Assembly: GCF_900142515.1 (NCBI RefSeq)
Contig: NZ_FRBC01000002.1
Span: forward strand, 62,001 to 126,000
Length of the DNA: 64,000 bases
Source of the DNA: Pseudoselenomonas ruminantium
GTDB taxonomy: Bacteria; Bacillota; Negativicutes; Selenomonadales; Selenomonadaceae
Reading direction: 5' to 3'
A program made the position numbers and the translations under genes. Positions 1 to 7,618 of the stretch are shown piece after piece (the stretch's first letter is position 1; each line of letters begins with the position of its first letter). Under the pieces are notes generated by a model that saw only the letters and a list, made by a program, of their open reading frames with translations, was not told the origin of the DNA and did no database searches.

Positions 1-226
1 CTTCCTTCTTGGCCTTCTTCAACAGGCGCAGCAGCACACGGAGCCCGGCACTGGAAATATAGACCACGCCGCTCATATCCAGGACAGTCTTCTCTTCACG
101 CTCCACAATTGCCTCACCGCTTTGGTAAACCGAGTCAGCAGTAGAAATGTCTATGCGGCCTTCAACGCTCCAGGCCAACCAGCCGTTTGCCAATTTCGTT
201 TCCTTCTGCACAATTTCGCTTGCCAT
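1..226 (-). CDS. STAS-domain protein (anti-sigma factor antagonist type), 3' end cut by window edge
   Basis: Read on the minus strand from ATG at 226, an open frame of 75 codons runs off the left edge. It contains the SpoIIAA-like signature LDMSGVVYISSAGLRVLL near residues 50-67, including the serine normally phosphorylated by an RsbW/SpoIIAB-type kinase. AGGAGG lies at 235-240, 8 nt before the ATG. STAS proteins of this kind take part in partner-switching control of sigma factors or of phosphatase and kinase modules; which one cannot be seen here. It has its own promoter at 275-302, inside a repeat shared with the far side of the RiPP island. Confidence 0.85.
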   Translation of the reverse strand, partial: MASEIVQKETKLANGWLAWSVEGRIDISTADSVYQSGEAIVEREEKTVLDMSGVVYISSAGLRVLLRLLKKAKKE

Positions 227-252
227 GATATTAACCTCCTAGCAATCCAAAA

Positions 253-420
253 CATCATACGCCCCAAAAACACATGTATAAAATCTCTACAGACACTGTC
301 AACAGGTAGGATTTATCTTGCCTTGACACAAGCAAATATCCTTATACCCCATTGTAATTCTACAAAAATAAACACAATTCCTGCCCAGCACCTGCATGTC
401 AGCTTACGTCTTCTCAGAAA
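253..420. repeat. 168-bp direct repeat, left copy, flanking the RiPP island
   Basis: Positions 253-420 match 19600-19766 in the same orientation. The last 93 nt (328-420 and 19674-19766) are identical and the first 75 nt have diverged. The two copies bracket the whole peptide-maturation and export island. This copy carries the promoter of the STAS gene. Confidence 0.9.
275..302 (-). promoter_or_regulatory. Sigma-70 type promoter of the STAS gene
   Basis: On the minus strand TTGACA (302-297) is followed after 16 nt by TATACA (280-275), about 50 nt before the start codon at 226. It lies inside the 253-420 repeat. The second copy of that repeat keeps TTGACA but has a changed -10 region. Confidence 0.6.
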
Positions 421-960
421 TTGGAGGACATCAAAAACAAAATATACAACCCCATGAATGATGTGCTCTTCAAATTTATCTTTGGGAGCGATGAAAACGT
501 AAGCTTGTTACTATCGACTTCCTCAATGCCGTCCTTGAGCGTGAGGATAAAGATGCTATCAAAGATATCCAGTTCTGTAACACTGAAATAATACCATTCA
601 ATGAAGAAGACAAACTAACCCGCCTCGACGTGTATTGCATCACTGAAAAAGGTGAACAGATTGACGTTGAGGTTCAGATTCTTAACAAGAAAAACATGAA
701 GAAACGGACACTCTTTTACTGGGCCCAAATGTACCTCACTACCCTGTCAAAATAAGGAAATGGCCATATTAGACTACGAGTCCGAAAAGGCAGCATGGAC
801 TGAGGAAGGTCGGAATGAAGAACGAACAGATGGCATAAAAAATCTAATTGCCACCATAAAAGAAATTTCTAATAGTCAGCCCCAAGCTGTAGAGCAGCTC
901 ATGAAGCGATACTCTCTTACCCAAGCTGAGGCCCAGGCTGCCGTCCAGGCTAACTGGTAA
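421..960 (+). pseudogene. Broken Rpn-family (PD-(D/E)XK) recombination-promoting nuclease
   Basis: Three pieces of one Rpn/transposase_31-like protein lie in register but in different frames. An N-terminal piece contains YNPMNDVLFKFIFGSDEN (441-495). A middle piece starts near 505 with TIDFLNAVLERED and holds the conserved RLDVYC and IDVEVQI strands that carry the nuclease residues; it ends at a TAA near 755. A C-terminal piece (760-960) begins with ILDYESEKAAWTEEGRNEE. At least two frameshifts or small losses separate them, so the gene is dead. These nucleases are common, fast-decaying passengers in Selenomonas-type genomes. It sits just inside the left island repeat. Confidence 0.8.
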
Positions 961-976
961 TCAACAACGTATCCCC

Positions 977-1003
977 AAGCCCACCACCTGGTGGGCTTTT
1001 TGT
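977..1003 (+). terminator. Rho-independent terminator after the Rpn remnant
   Basis: A 10-bp stem AAGCCCACCA / TGGTGGGCTT (977-986, 989-998) is followed by a T-rich run. Confidence 0.8.
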
Positions 1004-1034
1004 CTTAGGACACCAGTTAGACTGGAGAACTAAT

Positions 1035-1063
1035 ACAAAAAAACCTGGTTATTTCACCAGGCT
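1035..1063 (-). terminator. Terminator closing the RiPP island transcript
   Basis: On the minus strand GCCTGGT, a short loop and ACCAGG are followed by seven Ts, just past the stop of the HExxH gene at 1075. Confidence 0.75.
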
Positions 1064-1074
1064 TAAGACTCAAG

Positions 1075-1950
1075 CTAAAAAAGAGCATATCTTTGTTCTG
1101 TTGACGACAAGCGTTCGGCTATGCTCTTGCCGGCCAAGGAAACCAGGATTTCCCTGTCAGTTGCTTTTCTGGCCAGCATGACCTTTAGCTCACCAGCCAC
1201 CTCGTCAAGAACTTCGTTTACACGCGCATATACTTTAGGCCGTTCCTTCAAAGCTACCCTCTGACAGTAATAGGACAGTCTTCCTATACAGGTATCCCTG
1301 CCCTTCTCCAGGCCGAAAAACAAGCGCTGCCTGTCTGCATCAAAATCCCCAAAAGCAGCAATCTGCCCCAGACCATCTGCCAAAATCTCGTCCAAGGCGT
1401 GATTTCGCATGCCCCCCAGTAATCTCAAGGTTTCATAATGGGCACATTCATGACGGAGACGCAGACGCTGGGAACGCTCCAGCCATTCCTCAGTCGAAAG
1501 GCCCAAAGCCTCGGCGGGAATGTTGCTATAGGGCGCACGGTTCAGCAGCAGCAAGCGGTGGCGGTAAACAGGCTCTGCCCGTGCCTCAATGGTAAAGGCA
1601 TTGACGGTCGGGGGCAAATCCCTGCTTTGCTCCCGACCATTCAGCACCGCCTCCATGGCCCGAAAGTCTTCATGGCAGCCTGTGGCAAGCACCGGTAACA
1701 TGCCTACAAGTGTATGGGCAAAGGAAATCGAAAGGCTATCTATCTCCTGCCACACATAGTCATAGGCCGGCAGCTTCAGCTTGTCTGTGAGAAAATCCAG
1801 CACCTCACGGCCCTTTGCCTCCTGCCAGCTGGCCACAAAGGGTTCATCCGTCAGTGGCAGGGCTGGCATCTCCGCAGGAATCTTATAGGCATGCTGCAAG
1901 TATTCATCAGCGCTCTGCATCTGCTTCAGCCATGACATATCCATTTTCAT
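1075..1950 (-). CDS. HExxH-motif protein at the end of the RiPP island (putative metallopeptidase, function unknown)
   Basis: The protein has 291 residues and no signal peptide or membrane segment. A zincin-like HECAH motif lies at residues 167-171, followed 16 residues later by DEILAD (187-192), whose glutamate is placed like the third ligand of a gluzincin. The rest is helical and not recognised. The start has GGAGG 5 nt upstream of ATG at 1950. It is the last gene before the terminator at 1035-1063 and follows the decayed precursor/radical SAM cassette, so it may belong to peptide maturation, for example leader trimming, immunity or turnover. That role is inferred from position and motif only. 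Confidence 0.55.
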   Translation of the reverse strand: MKMDMSWLKQMQSADEYLQHAYKIPAEMPALPLTDEPFVASWQEAKGREVLDFLTDKLKLPAYDYVWQEIDSLSISFAHTLVGMLPVLATGCHEDFRAMEAVLNGREQSRDLPPTVNAFTIEARAEPVYRHRLLLLNRAPYSNIPAEALGLSTEEWLERSQRLRLRHECAHYETLRLLGGMRNHALDEILADGLGQIAAFGDFDADRQRLFFGLEKGRDTCIGRLSYYCQRVALKERPKVYARVNEVLDEVAGELKVMLARKATDREILVSLAGKSIAERLSSTEQRYALF

Positions 1951-2063
1951 TATGCCTCCATGCTCTGATAATCATTGACTTCATTTAGCCTCCGCTGCTG
2001 TTGCATCATGTTTACATTATTGTTGTATAAACGAGACTCTACGCATCATTGTTCCAATGAATT

Positions 2064-2092
2064 AAGGGTATGGAAAGATTTCACATACCCTT
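2064..2092 (-). terminator. Stem-loop at the 3' end of the truncated radical SAM gene
   Basis: A 9-bp inverted repeat AAGGGTATG / CATACCCTT overlaps the last codons of the pseudogene. There is no T-run after it, so it may be a weak terminator or an RNA-end stabiliser. Confidence 0.4.
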
Positions 2093-2753
2093 ATTCATGT
2101 AACCCGCAGACTTTACAATCTCTAATATTTCCTTCTGGCTGCGCGACTCCATCAGGATTTGGCGCTCCGCCTCCGTGAGGTGCGAGAGGAGTTCCGCCAA
2201 TGAGAGGGAAAGCTCATCCTCCTTCCCTTTCGCCCATGCTTCACCAGCAATACGCGGTGCCACAAAAGCGAAGATGTCCTTAATCTTGCCGCAGCTCTCC
2301 CGGAAATAACTGCCATGCTTGACGAAAGCGCGGGCGGCACAGCCTCCCCGGCAAACAAACACATAAGGACAAGCCTCGCAGGAAGGCATCAGGTCAGCAG
2401 TACGGGTACGCCACTTCGCCTTGGCGAAGTTCATCAGGAAACGTCCGCTTTGGCTATCAGTGAACCCCACGGCGGCATCCTCTACAGCGACCGTATCCCA
2501 GCAGGAGTAAATGCGCCCAAAGGGATCAACCACCAAGGTCCCCTGCTCCGCGCCACAGTAGGCTGTCGAAACCATGGGCATTATCTTCTTGCAGTCATAA
2601 GTAGGCATGATGACAAGACCGACACCGGATCTGGCGGGGAGCAGCCGATAAATGCGGCCCAGAAGCTTCAGGTCAGCGATTTCCTCCGCCTCCCTCTTCT
2701 CTGTCAGGTGGCCCAATCAACGGCAGAACAATTTCATAGGTACTCGTTCTCAT
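2081..2753 (-). pseudogene. Internally deleted radical SAM/SPASM maturase
   Basis: This is a second copy of the 522-residue maturase at 9763-11331 that has lost its catalytic core. From ATG at 2753 it begins RTSTYEIVLPLI, matching RISTYEILLPLM of the intact copy. About 70 codons are then missing and the frame shifts to GHLTEKREAEEIADLKLLGR. It reads on to IMPTYDC, the first cluster cysteine, and jumps straight to CGAEQGTLVVDPFG. This removes roughly 300 codons of the radical SAM barrel, including the second and third cysteines. The SPASM part is kept: KAKWRTRTADLM, then CEACPYVFVCRGGC. It cannot be a working radical SAM enzyme. The out-of-frame 5' end argues for decay, although an internal TTG at 2716 could still express the SPASM tail. 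Confidence 0.85.
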
Positions 2754-2844
2754 CGTTTCCCTCCGCAAGGAATGCCTCGTCCTCTTCCTTGGCCATCTCA
2801 AAGCCCTCGGCCCTGGCAAAGGCCATCAGCTCCTCGACAGTACA
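2734..2844 (-). pseudogene. Remnant of a Nif11-like precursor leader (no start, no core)
   Basis: Right after the stop of the precursor pseudogene the minus strand reads TVEELMAFARAEGFEMAKEE, then DEAFLAEG and a stop at 2734. This is the middle of a leader like those at 9452 and 7289. It lacks the start region, the GG cleavage site and the core. It looks like the scar of recombination between neighbouring leader copies. Its end overlaps the start codon of the truncated radical SAM gene. Confidence 0.7.
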
Positions 2845-3074
2845 TCATTTGTGGTTGCCCTTCCCGTGTAAACAACATCCGCCGCCCGCGACAGCTTCCA
2901 ATTTCTCGTCATCCAACTCAAAGTCGGTCATCTCTGCCATGTACGCCTCGGCCTCTTCCTTCGTCAGCTCAAAGCCTCGTTCTTGGCAACGTCCATCAGC
3001 TCCTCGACAGTCTTACATGCCATAGCCTTCTCGATTTGTTCCTTAGTAAGCTCGGTTTTGTTGATGTTTGTCAT
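2845..3074 (-). pseudogene. Nif11-like RiPP precursor with a frameshift
   Basis: An AAGGAG ribosome binding site precedes ATG at 3074. The leader reads TNINKTELTKEQIEKAMACK, then TVEELMDVAKNEA. A single missing base near 2968 then throws the frame into a TGA. Reading on in the other frame restores FELTKEEAEAYMAEMTDFEL, the cleavage motif LEAVAGG and a short core GCCLHGKGNHK. The architecture matches the two intact precursors downstream of the exporter. As it stands the core is not made unless the frame slips. Confidence 0.8.
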
Positions 3075-3190
3075 TTTGAAAACTCCTTTCTCTAATGAGT
3101 ACATACAATTAAGTTTTTTCACGGTGAAAATAATTGGTTTCTTACTTATGTAGACAAGATAAGCACTTCAAAAATGCCGCTCCCTGAAAA
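3071..3190 (-). promoter_or_regulatory. Conserved promoter block upstream of precursor cassette, copy A
   Basis: About 115 bp upstream of the precursor pseudogene are close to 80% identical to 11660-11775. Both copies share TTGTCTAyATAAGTAAGA and, 16 nt after TTGTCT, AATTAT, a plausible -35/-10 pair on the minus strand. Both also share GGCATTTTTGAAGTGC just upstream. Which promoter type applies (vegetative or the nearby ECF sigma) is not settled by the sequence. Confidence 0.55.
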
Positions 3191-3206
3191 TATTTCCCAG
3201 CACTAT

Positions 3207-4526
3207 TTACCCATTATAACTTTTGCTCCCTATCTTCCGATAACGCGCCAAGGTGTAGCCATCCAGATCGCTTTTCAGAGACATGCAGCCCCGTTCCCCT
3301 GCGACGCGCTTCCTGGGGCAGCCGCCAAGACAAAGGGGAAAGGCCTTGCAAGACATGCACTCCTTGTCCTCCTCCGGGAAAATGGTCTCGAAAAATCTGT
3401 CCATATTTTCAATGCCCTCTCCCGGCTCCTTAAACAAGCTGAAATTCCTCACATTTCCCATGACATACTCTTTGCGCCCCACCAACTCCAGGCATTTGTA
3501 CATATCTCCCACCTCATCTATGGCATAGCCATGAATATATTGGGCCTTGCAGTATAGCCTGCGAAAATTTACAGGGTTTCTGACATTCTTGACGGAGCGG
3601 GGACTGGCCAAATCCCCGTATTCGTCAATGGACAAAGCTGATTCCCTGATATGCTGGGGATTTTCCATGCTGCTGTCCATCTTGGCTGGATAGGCAGTGA
3701 TATTCACGCCTGTTTCCCTGGCTACAGCATCGATTTTGGCTGCCAGCTCCCCAAAATATGGCGCGTTTTCCCGATTCATGTTGTAGCGCATGACTACATT
3801 GGGGGCACTTGTCCCAGCATAGGGCCGCATCTTTTTTATGTTCTCCATGATGCGGGTAAAGCTGGAGCCTCCTCCTGCCTCACGTCGCAGATGATCGTTT
3901 GTCTCCGGGGAAGCCCCATCCAGAGTCAGCTGTATGGTGTTCACTTTTCTACGTTCCAAAAGGGCAAGGTTTTCCTCTGTCAAAAACCAGCCATTGGTGA
4001 AAATGCCAGCTTCATATCCGGCCCCAAGCTTTTGGCAGACCTCCATAAGCCTTGCCGAGAGGCTTTCGATGATATCCGGGCAAAGAAGCGGCTCACCGCC
4101 GAACCAGGTGACAGTCAAACGATTCAAAGCAAATTTTTCCATATTCGTCTGGGCAAAAGCCACGATACTATCCTGAACCTCCTGGCTCATACGCCCGCTT
4201 CTGGCTTGCTCAAAACAATAGGGACAGCGGAAATTGCAGGCAAGTGTCGGACAGATGGTCAGCCCCAGAGCCCTGCCTGAGCCGCCGGCGGTCAACATCT
4301 GCGTGCGCATATGCCTTAGCTCATCATAGTCCACGAGAAAGCCTCCCTGCCGGAGTCTTTTAATGGCCTTGGCTGCGGCGGGCAGCTCTGTGGCCTGATC
4401 AAAAACTGCTTTTTGCAGAGGTGACAGGCGAATGAGGGCACCTGTGCGGAAATTCACCAGAACAAAGGCCTCCTCGTCCGGAATTTTTACCAAGTGATTA
4501 TAACGTGAATATTTCAATTTCAACAT
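3207..4526 (-). CDS. Radical SAM/SPASM peptide maturase (third in the island)
   Basis: The protein has 439 residues. Residues 1-85 form a small winged-helix-like region of the PqqD/RRE kind that may bind the leader; this is inferred. The radical SAM cluster motif CNFRCPYC is at C97, C101 and C104, followed by WFGGEPLL and TNGWF, typical strands of the SAM-binding barrel. The C-terminal SPASM region carries the auxiliary-cluster cysteines, ending CMSCKAFPLCLGGCPRKR. The start has GGAGG 10 nt before ATG. Radical SAM/SPASM enzymes make thioether or carbon-carbon crosslinks in ribosomal peptides. It belongs to a different subfamily from the other two maturases. It follows the second maturase by 15 bp in the same operon. 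Confidence 0.9.
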   Translation of the reverse strand: MLKLKYSRYNHLVKIPDEEAFVLVNFRTGALIRLSPLQKAVFDQATELPAAAKAIKRLRQGGFLVDYDELRHMRTQMLTAGGSGRALGLTICPTLACNFRCPYCFEQARSGRMSQEVQDSIVAFAQTNMEKFALNRLTVTWFGGEPLLCPDIIESLSARLMEVCQKLGAGYEAGIFTNGWFLTEENLALLERRKVNTIQLTLDGASPETNDHLRREAGGGSSFTRIMENIKKMRPYAGTSAPNVVMRYNMNRENAPYFGELAAKIDAVARETGVNITAYPAKMDSSMENPQHIRESALSIDEYGDLASPRSVKNVRNPVNFRRLYCKAQYIHGYAIDEVGDMYKCLELVGRKEYVMGNVRNFSLFKEPGEGIENMDRFFETIFPEEDKECMSCKAFPLCLGGCPRKRVAGERGCMSLKSDLDGYTLARYRKIGSKSYNG

Positions 4527-4541
4527 CGATGCAAAGCCTCC

Positions 4542-6086
4542 TCATGCTATTCCATCAAAGAAGCCCAAAGCCAATAAAGTGGCAAAGATTTCCCTCCTGC
4601 TGTTAGTCGTTCGCAGCCTTTCCCTCTGGGCTGCTGTCATGCGGGAAAGCGGCCCGGCGTAAGACAGGGTAAGCTCCCCATCCCCCCGCCTTGCCCATTC
4701 GTCTGCTGACACACGGGAAGCGGTGTAGTTCCAAATCTCCCTTATATTGCCGCAATAATGCTGGAAGGGATTCCCCTCTGCCGCTCTGGCTCTCATGGCA
4801 CAGCCACCGCCGCAAAAAAATATATAAGGGCAGCTTTGACAGGGCTTCAGGACATCCCCCGTACGGGCATCCCACTTTGCCTTGCGAAAATTGTGCACAA
4901 AACGCCCTTCCTCCGCATCTACATAACCGATACTTTCTCCAGCCTCATCAAGAAGGTAGGCACAGGGAAAAATTTCACCATAAGGATCTATGATGGCCTT
5001 GCCCTTTATGGCGTTGCAATGGCCGGCAGTAAGATAGGGGAGCATTTTTTTCGTCATAGCCCGGCGCAATCCCACAGACGCATTCGCATACATGCTCTCA
5101 TGCTCCAAAGCTTTCAGCTCATCTTTTCCTGGCTCAGCCGCTATGATGGCCTTCAACACGTCCTCTTCTGTCATATGATTGGGTGAGGTATCCGCTTCTT
5201 CCACTGCCTTGAAACTGTACTCGAACTTTCCCCAACCCCTGAGCCTATTTTCCGAATCCATAAATCCCCGTGCTGCAAAATCCTCTGCCAGATTCTTTAT
5301 CTCGCCGACATTTTCCCTATTGATGTTTATGCGCAGCGTAACACCTACACCTTTTTCCAAGGCCAGCACAACATTTTCCATAATGCGTTCATAGGTGGCA
5401 AATCCGTTTTTGTGGCGGCGATGACGGTCATGGGCTGCCCCTACCCCGTCCACAGCTATTTTCAAATTTTTGAATTTATATTCGGCAATAAGTTCCAAAA
5501 AATAGTCTATTTCATAGCCATTGGTAATAGCGTTCAAAGGTATGCCCAGCTGCATTGCCCGCTGGCAGATTTCCCGCACGACGGCAAAATTATCTTTAAG
5601 GAAAGGCTCGCCCCCAAAGAGAGTACAGCTTTCTATATGCCGGCCCCTTTTTTGCTCCTGCTCCGCTGCCTTGAAGATGCTCTTCACCATGGCTGGCTCC
5701 ATACTCTTTTCCAGCCACTCCTTGCCATGCCGCAAGCGTTTTCTTTCAAAACAGTAAGGGCAGCGGAAATTACAGTCATAAGTGGGCATGACAAAGAGAA
5801 CAATGCGGGGATTGGTCACAAGCTTTGCGGTAAGGCGGGCGATAAGCAGGACATCTTCAAGCTCTGCCGCCTCGTCCTTGACAGTCAAATGTCCACGCTC
5901 CAGGAGGCGTTTCTGCAAGGAAGGCGGCAAGGATGATGTGTCATGGGCAGCGATTTGCCTCGCTGCCTCCTTCGACACCACATCAAAGGCCCCGTAAAGG
6001 CCGTTCACCAACAGCGCATGCTCCCGGCTCTCTGTGCCGCTGCGGTCTGTCAGGGGCAAAATAATCTCATAGGTACTTACTCGCAA
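4542..6086 (-). CDS. Radical SAM/SPASM peptide maturase (second in the island)
   Basis: I place the start at TTG 6086, giving 514 residues, because GGGGAGG lies 8 nt upstream and the paralogue at 9763 also starts with TTG before the same RxSTYEIxLPL sequence. Residues 1-95 hold a leader-recognition-like region. The cluster motif CNFRCPYC is at C105, C109 and C112, followed by LFGGEPFL and ITNGYEI. The SPASM segment includes CNAIKGKAIIDPYGEIFPC and CQSCPYIFFCGGGC. It is clearly paralogous to the 9763-11331 enzyme over its whole length, so duplicated maturases probably serve different precursors. It is coupled to the upstream 349-residue gene, whose stop lies 23 bp before this start. Confidence 0.9.
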   Translation of the reverse strand: MRVSTYEIILPLTDRSGTESREHALLVNGLYGAFDVVSKEAARQIAAHDTSSLPPSLQKRLLERGHLTVKDEAAELEDVLLIARLTAKLVTNPRIVLFVMPTYDCNFRCPYCFERKRLRHGKEWLEKSMEPAMVKSIFKAAEQEQKRGRHIESCTLFGGEPFLKDNFAVVREICQRAMQLGIPLNAITNGYEIDYFLELIAEYKFKNLKIAVDGVGAAHDRHRRHKNGFATYERIMENVVLALEKGVGVTLRININRENVGEIKNLAEDFAARGFMDSENRLRGWGKFEYSFKAVEEADTSPNHMTEEDVLKAIIAAEPGKDELKALEHESMYANASVGLRRAMTKKMLPYLTAGHCNAIKGKAIIDPYGEIFPCAYLLDEAGESIGYVDAEEGRFVHNFRKAKWDARTGDVLKPCQSCPYIFFCGGGCAMRARAAEGNPFQHYCGNIREIWNYTASRVSADEWARRGDGELTLSYAGPLSRMTAAQRERLRTTNSRREIFATLLALGFFDGIA

Positions 6087-6109
6087 ATTATACTGCCTCC
6101 CCTGTGGAT

Positions 6110-7159
6110 TCAATCATCCAAATATGACGATCTTGCCAAAAGATAGCCTTTTGATAAATAGGCTTTGCCTTTTTTAAAGCGAACTTTGATGCCATCCATT
6201 TGCACCACATCCCCCACCAGATGCCGCTTGCCTTCGCTTTTCACGATGCATTGTACGCCGTAGCAGGCACGATCCATTTGCCGCCAGCGGGAGTCAGCCA
6301 GCCCCAGGCTTTCCAGGTGACGCAGTTTTTCCCCGGCGTCTCCTTGCTCAAGGAATCCTGCCGCATTGCGGGGATCTACCTCCCTGCTGCCAAATGCCAA
6401 GGCAACCCCCAGGTTATCGCTGATGGTTCCATCGGGAAATAGGTTAAACTGCAAATCATATATCCAGCCACCCTCTGCCAAATAGCAAAGCAGTTCCCGT
6501 CCCTCCGCAGTAAACTCAAAGCCCATATACTCCTCAACATGCCTCAGGAATTCCTCCTGATGATCTGAATAATACAAGCAATCCTTTTTCATTATGGAAA
6601 AACCCAGCCTGGTAGGTGAGCCAGACCGCCCTGCCATATACCCAACATAGTGCGGATGCCACAGGGGAGGCGCAGAAGCAAAAGCAGCCATCACCTGGGG
6701 GATGCGCTCCTCACCTCCCAAATTTTTTAATAAGGCTGGCACATAATCTTCAGTGGGCTGCTCCAAAGGCGGAAGCAAATAGATGATGCCAGGGTCATCC
6801 GTTGCTGACGGTGCTGAGGAAAGATCCAGGGAAAAACCATAGGTATACTCTAAAAAAGCCTCGTTTTGTGCACAGGCATCAAAAAACTGCTGATAGAGCG
6901 GATTACTTTCCGCCACAAAGGACACTGGAGGATGAAGATCATTGCATTTGTACCCCACCAGCAAATCCATGCGCGGCTCCCCTATAAAGGGAAACTCAAA
7001 CCAAAAAATTGCCTTGCTGGCACCTTTTATTGCGTATTTCTCCAAGCCCTGGACGGCTTTTTCCAAAGTCCCCTCACCGAAAAGCGTTTCAGCGCGGCCA
7101 TCTGCGGCCACTCGTGCATACAGGCGGCGAAAAGCTTCTAATGTGTCCATACTGCCCAC
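6110..7159 (-). CDS. Stand-alone RiPP-associated protein, paralogue of the N-terminal domain of the 596-residue SPASM protein
   Basis: The most likely start is GTG at 7159 (AAAGGAG 10 nt upstream), giving 349 residues; the open frame extends further up into a hairpin and is unlikely to be coding. I do not recognise the family. Its middle and C-terminal parts line up with residues about 90-300 of the protein at 7619-9409: a VGYMAGRSGSPTRL strand (against IGTMTGRNEMDIMRL), YDLQFNLFPDGTISDNLG (against IAVNLDLGEEGILPKIG), LESLGLADSRW, and a final KVRFKKGKAYLSKGYL (against KLNYKDGKCAEAKAYL). The pair therefore forms a small family tied to this island. It has no signal peptide, and substrate or leader binding is a guess. 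Confidence 0.6.
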   Translation of the reverse strand: MGSMDTLEAFRRLYARVAADGRAETLFGEGTLEKAVQGLEKYAIKGASKAIFWFEFPFIGEPRMDLLVGYKCNDLHPPVSFVAESNPLYQQFFDACAQNEAFLEYTYGFSLDLSSAPSATDDPGIIYLLPPLEQPTEDYVPALLKNLGGEERIPQVMAAFASAPPLWHPHYVGYMAGRSGSPTRLGFSIMKKDCLYYSDHQEEFLRHVEEYMGFEFTAEGRELLCYLAEGGWIYDLQFNLFPDGTISDNLGVALAFGSREVDPRNAAGFLEQGDAGEKLRHLESLGLADSRWRQMDRACYGVQCIVKSEGKRHLVGDVVQMDGIKVRFKKGKAYLSKGYLLARSSYLDD

Positions 7160-7194
7160 GAAACTGCCACTCCTTTCATCCTTAAGCAGAATAA

Positions 7195-7237
7195 ATGATA
7201 AAGCCTTTCGAAACAATGGGCCGAAAGGCTTTATCAT
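7195..7237 (-). terminator. Perfect 16-bp stem-loop between precursor and downstream genes
   Basis: ATGATAAAGCCTTTCG (7195-7210) and its exact complement (7222-7237) flank an 11-nt loop, between the stop of the precursor at 7289 and the next start at 7159. No T-run follows, so partial termination or protection of the precursor mRNA end is more likely than full termination. Either would let the precursor be made in excess over the enzymes. Confidence 0.6.
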
Positions 7238-7288
7238 TCTCAAAGATTTGCTCCTACATATAGCTGCCCTCAAAGCAGCAACTATGTT

Positions 7289-7543
7289 TTAGTAGGTGCC
7301 GGGGCTGTGGCAGATTTCCCAGCAAATGCTGCTATCGCCGCCGCCAGCGACCTTTTCCAAGGCATCATCGGCGAGGTTCACATCAAAATTCTCCAGGTTC
7401 TCAAAAATCCTCTTCCCTTCTTCGGCGGTCAAATCGATGCCATTTTCCTTGGCAAGAGCGATAATGGCCTCCGGCGTCTCGCAAGCCATGGCCTTAGAGA
7501 GCATTTCCTTCGTCATGAGTTTCGGATCAAGCTTACCTTCCAT
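7289..7543 (-). CDS. Nif11-like RiPP precursor with core GDSSICWEICHSPGTY
   Basis: The start is ATG 7543 behind AAGGAGG, giving 84 residues. The leader keeps the family pattern: KLMTKEMLSKAMACETPEAI, ALAKENGIDLTAEEG, then LADDALEKVAGG. A double-glycine site for the C39 exporter follows, or AGGG if cleavage is one residue later. The core is about 16 residues with two cysteines, one tryptophan, a histidine and a C-terminal tyrosine, good candidates for radical SAM crosslinking. It lies between the degenerate SPASM protein and its stand-alone paralogue and is followed by the 16-bp stem-loop. Confidence 0.85.
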   Translation of the reverse strand: MEGKLDPKLMTKEMLSKAMACETPEAIIALAKENGIDLTAEEGKRIFENLENFDVNLADDALEKVAGGGDSSICWEICHSPGTY

Positions 7544-7618
7544 AAGTAAAACCTCCTTAAAAAAGATAAAAAACATATATGTTAAGCAATTATGCGCTAT
7601 GCGTCTAACTGCCTGACA

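Noticed and set aside
122..457. 111-codon plus-strand open frame near the left edge
   Set aside because: It runs antisense through the STAS start, its promoter and the 168-bp repeat, has no family resemblance and ends within the Rpn remnant.
5179..5394. Small plus-strand frames inside the radical SAM genes
   Set aside because: Mirror frames of coding sequence with no start signals.
7160..7273. Upstream extension of the 349-residue protein to an earlier start
   Set aside because: It would put the perfect 16-bp hairpin in coding sequence and has no ribosome binding site, whereas GTG 7159 has AAAGGAG at proper distance.
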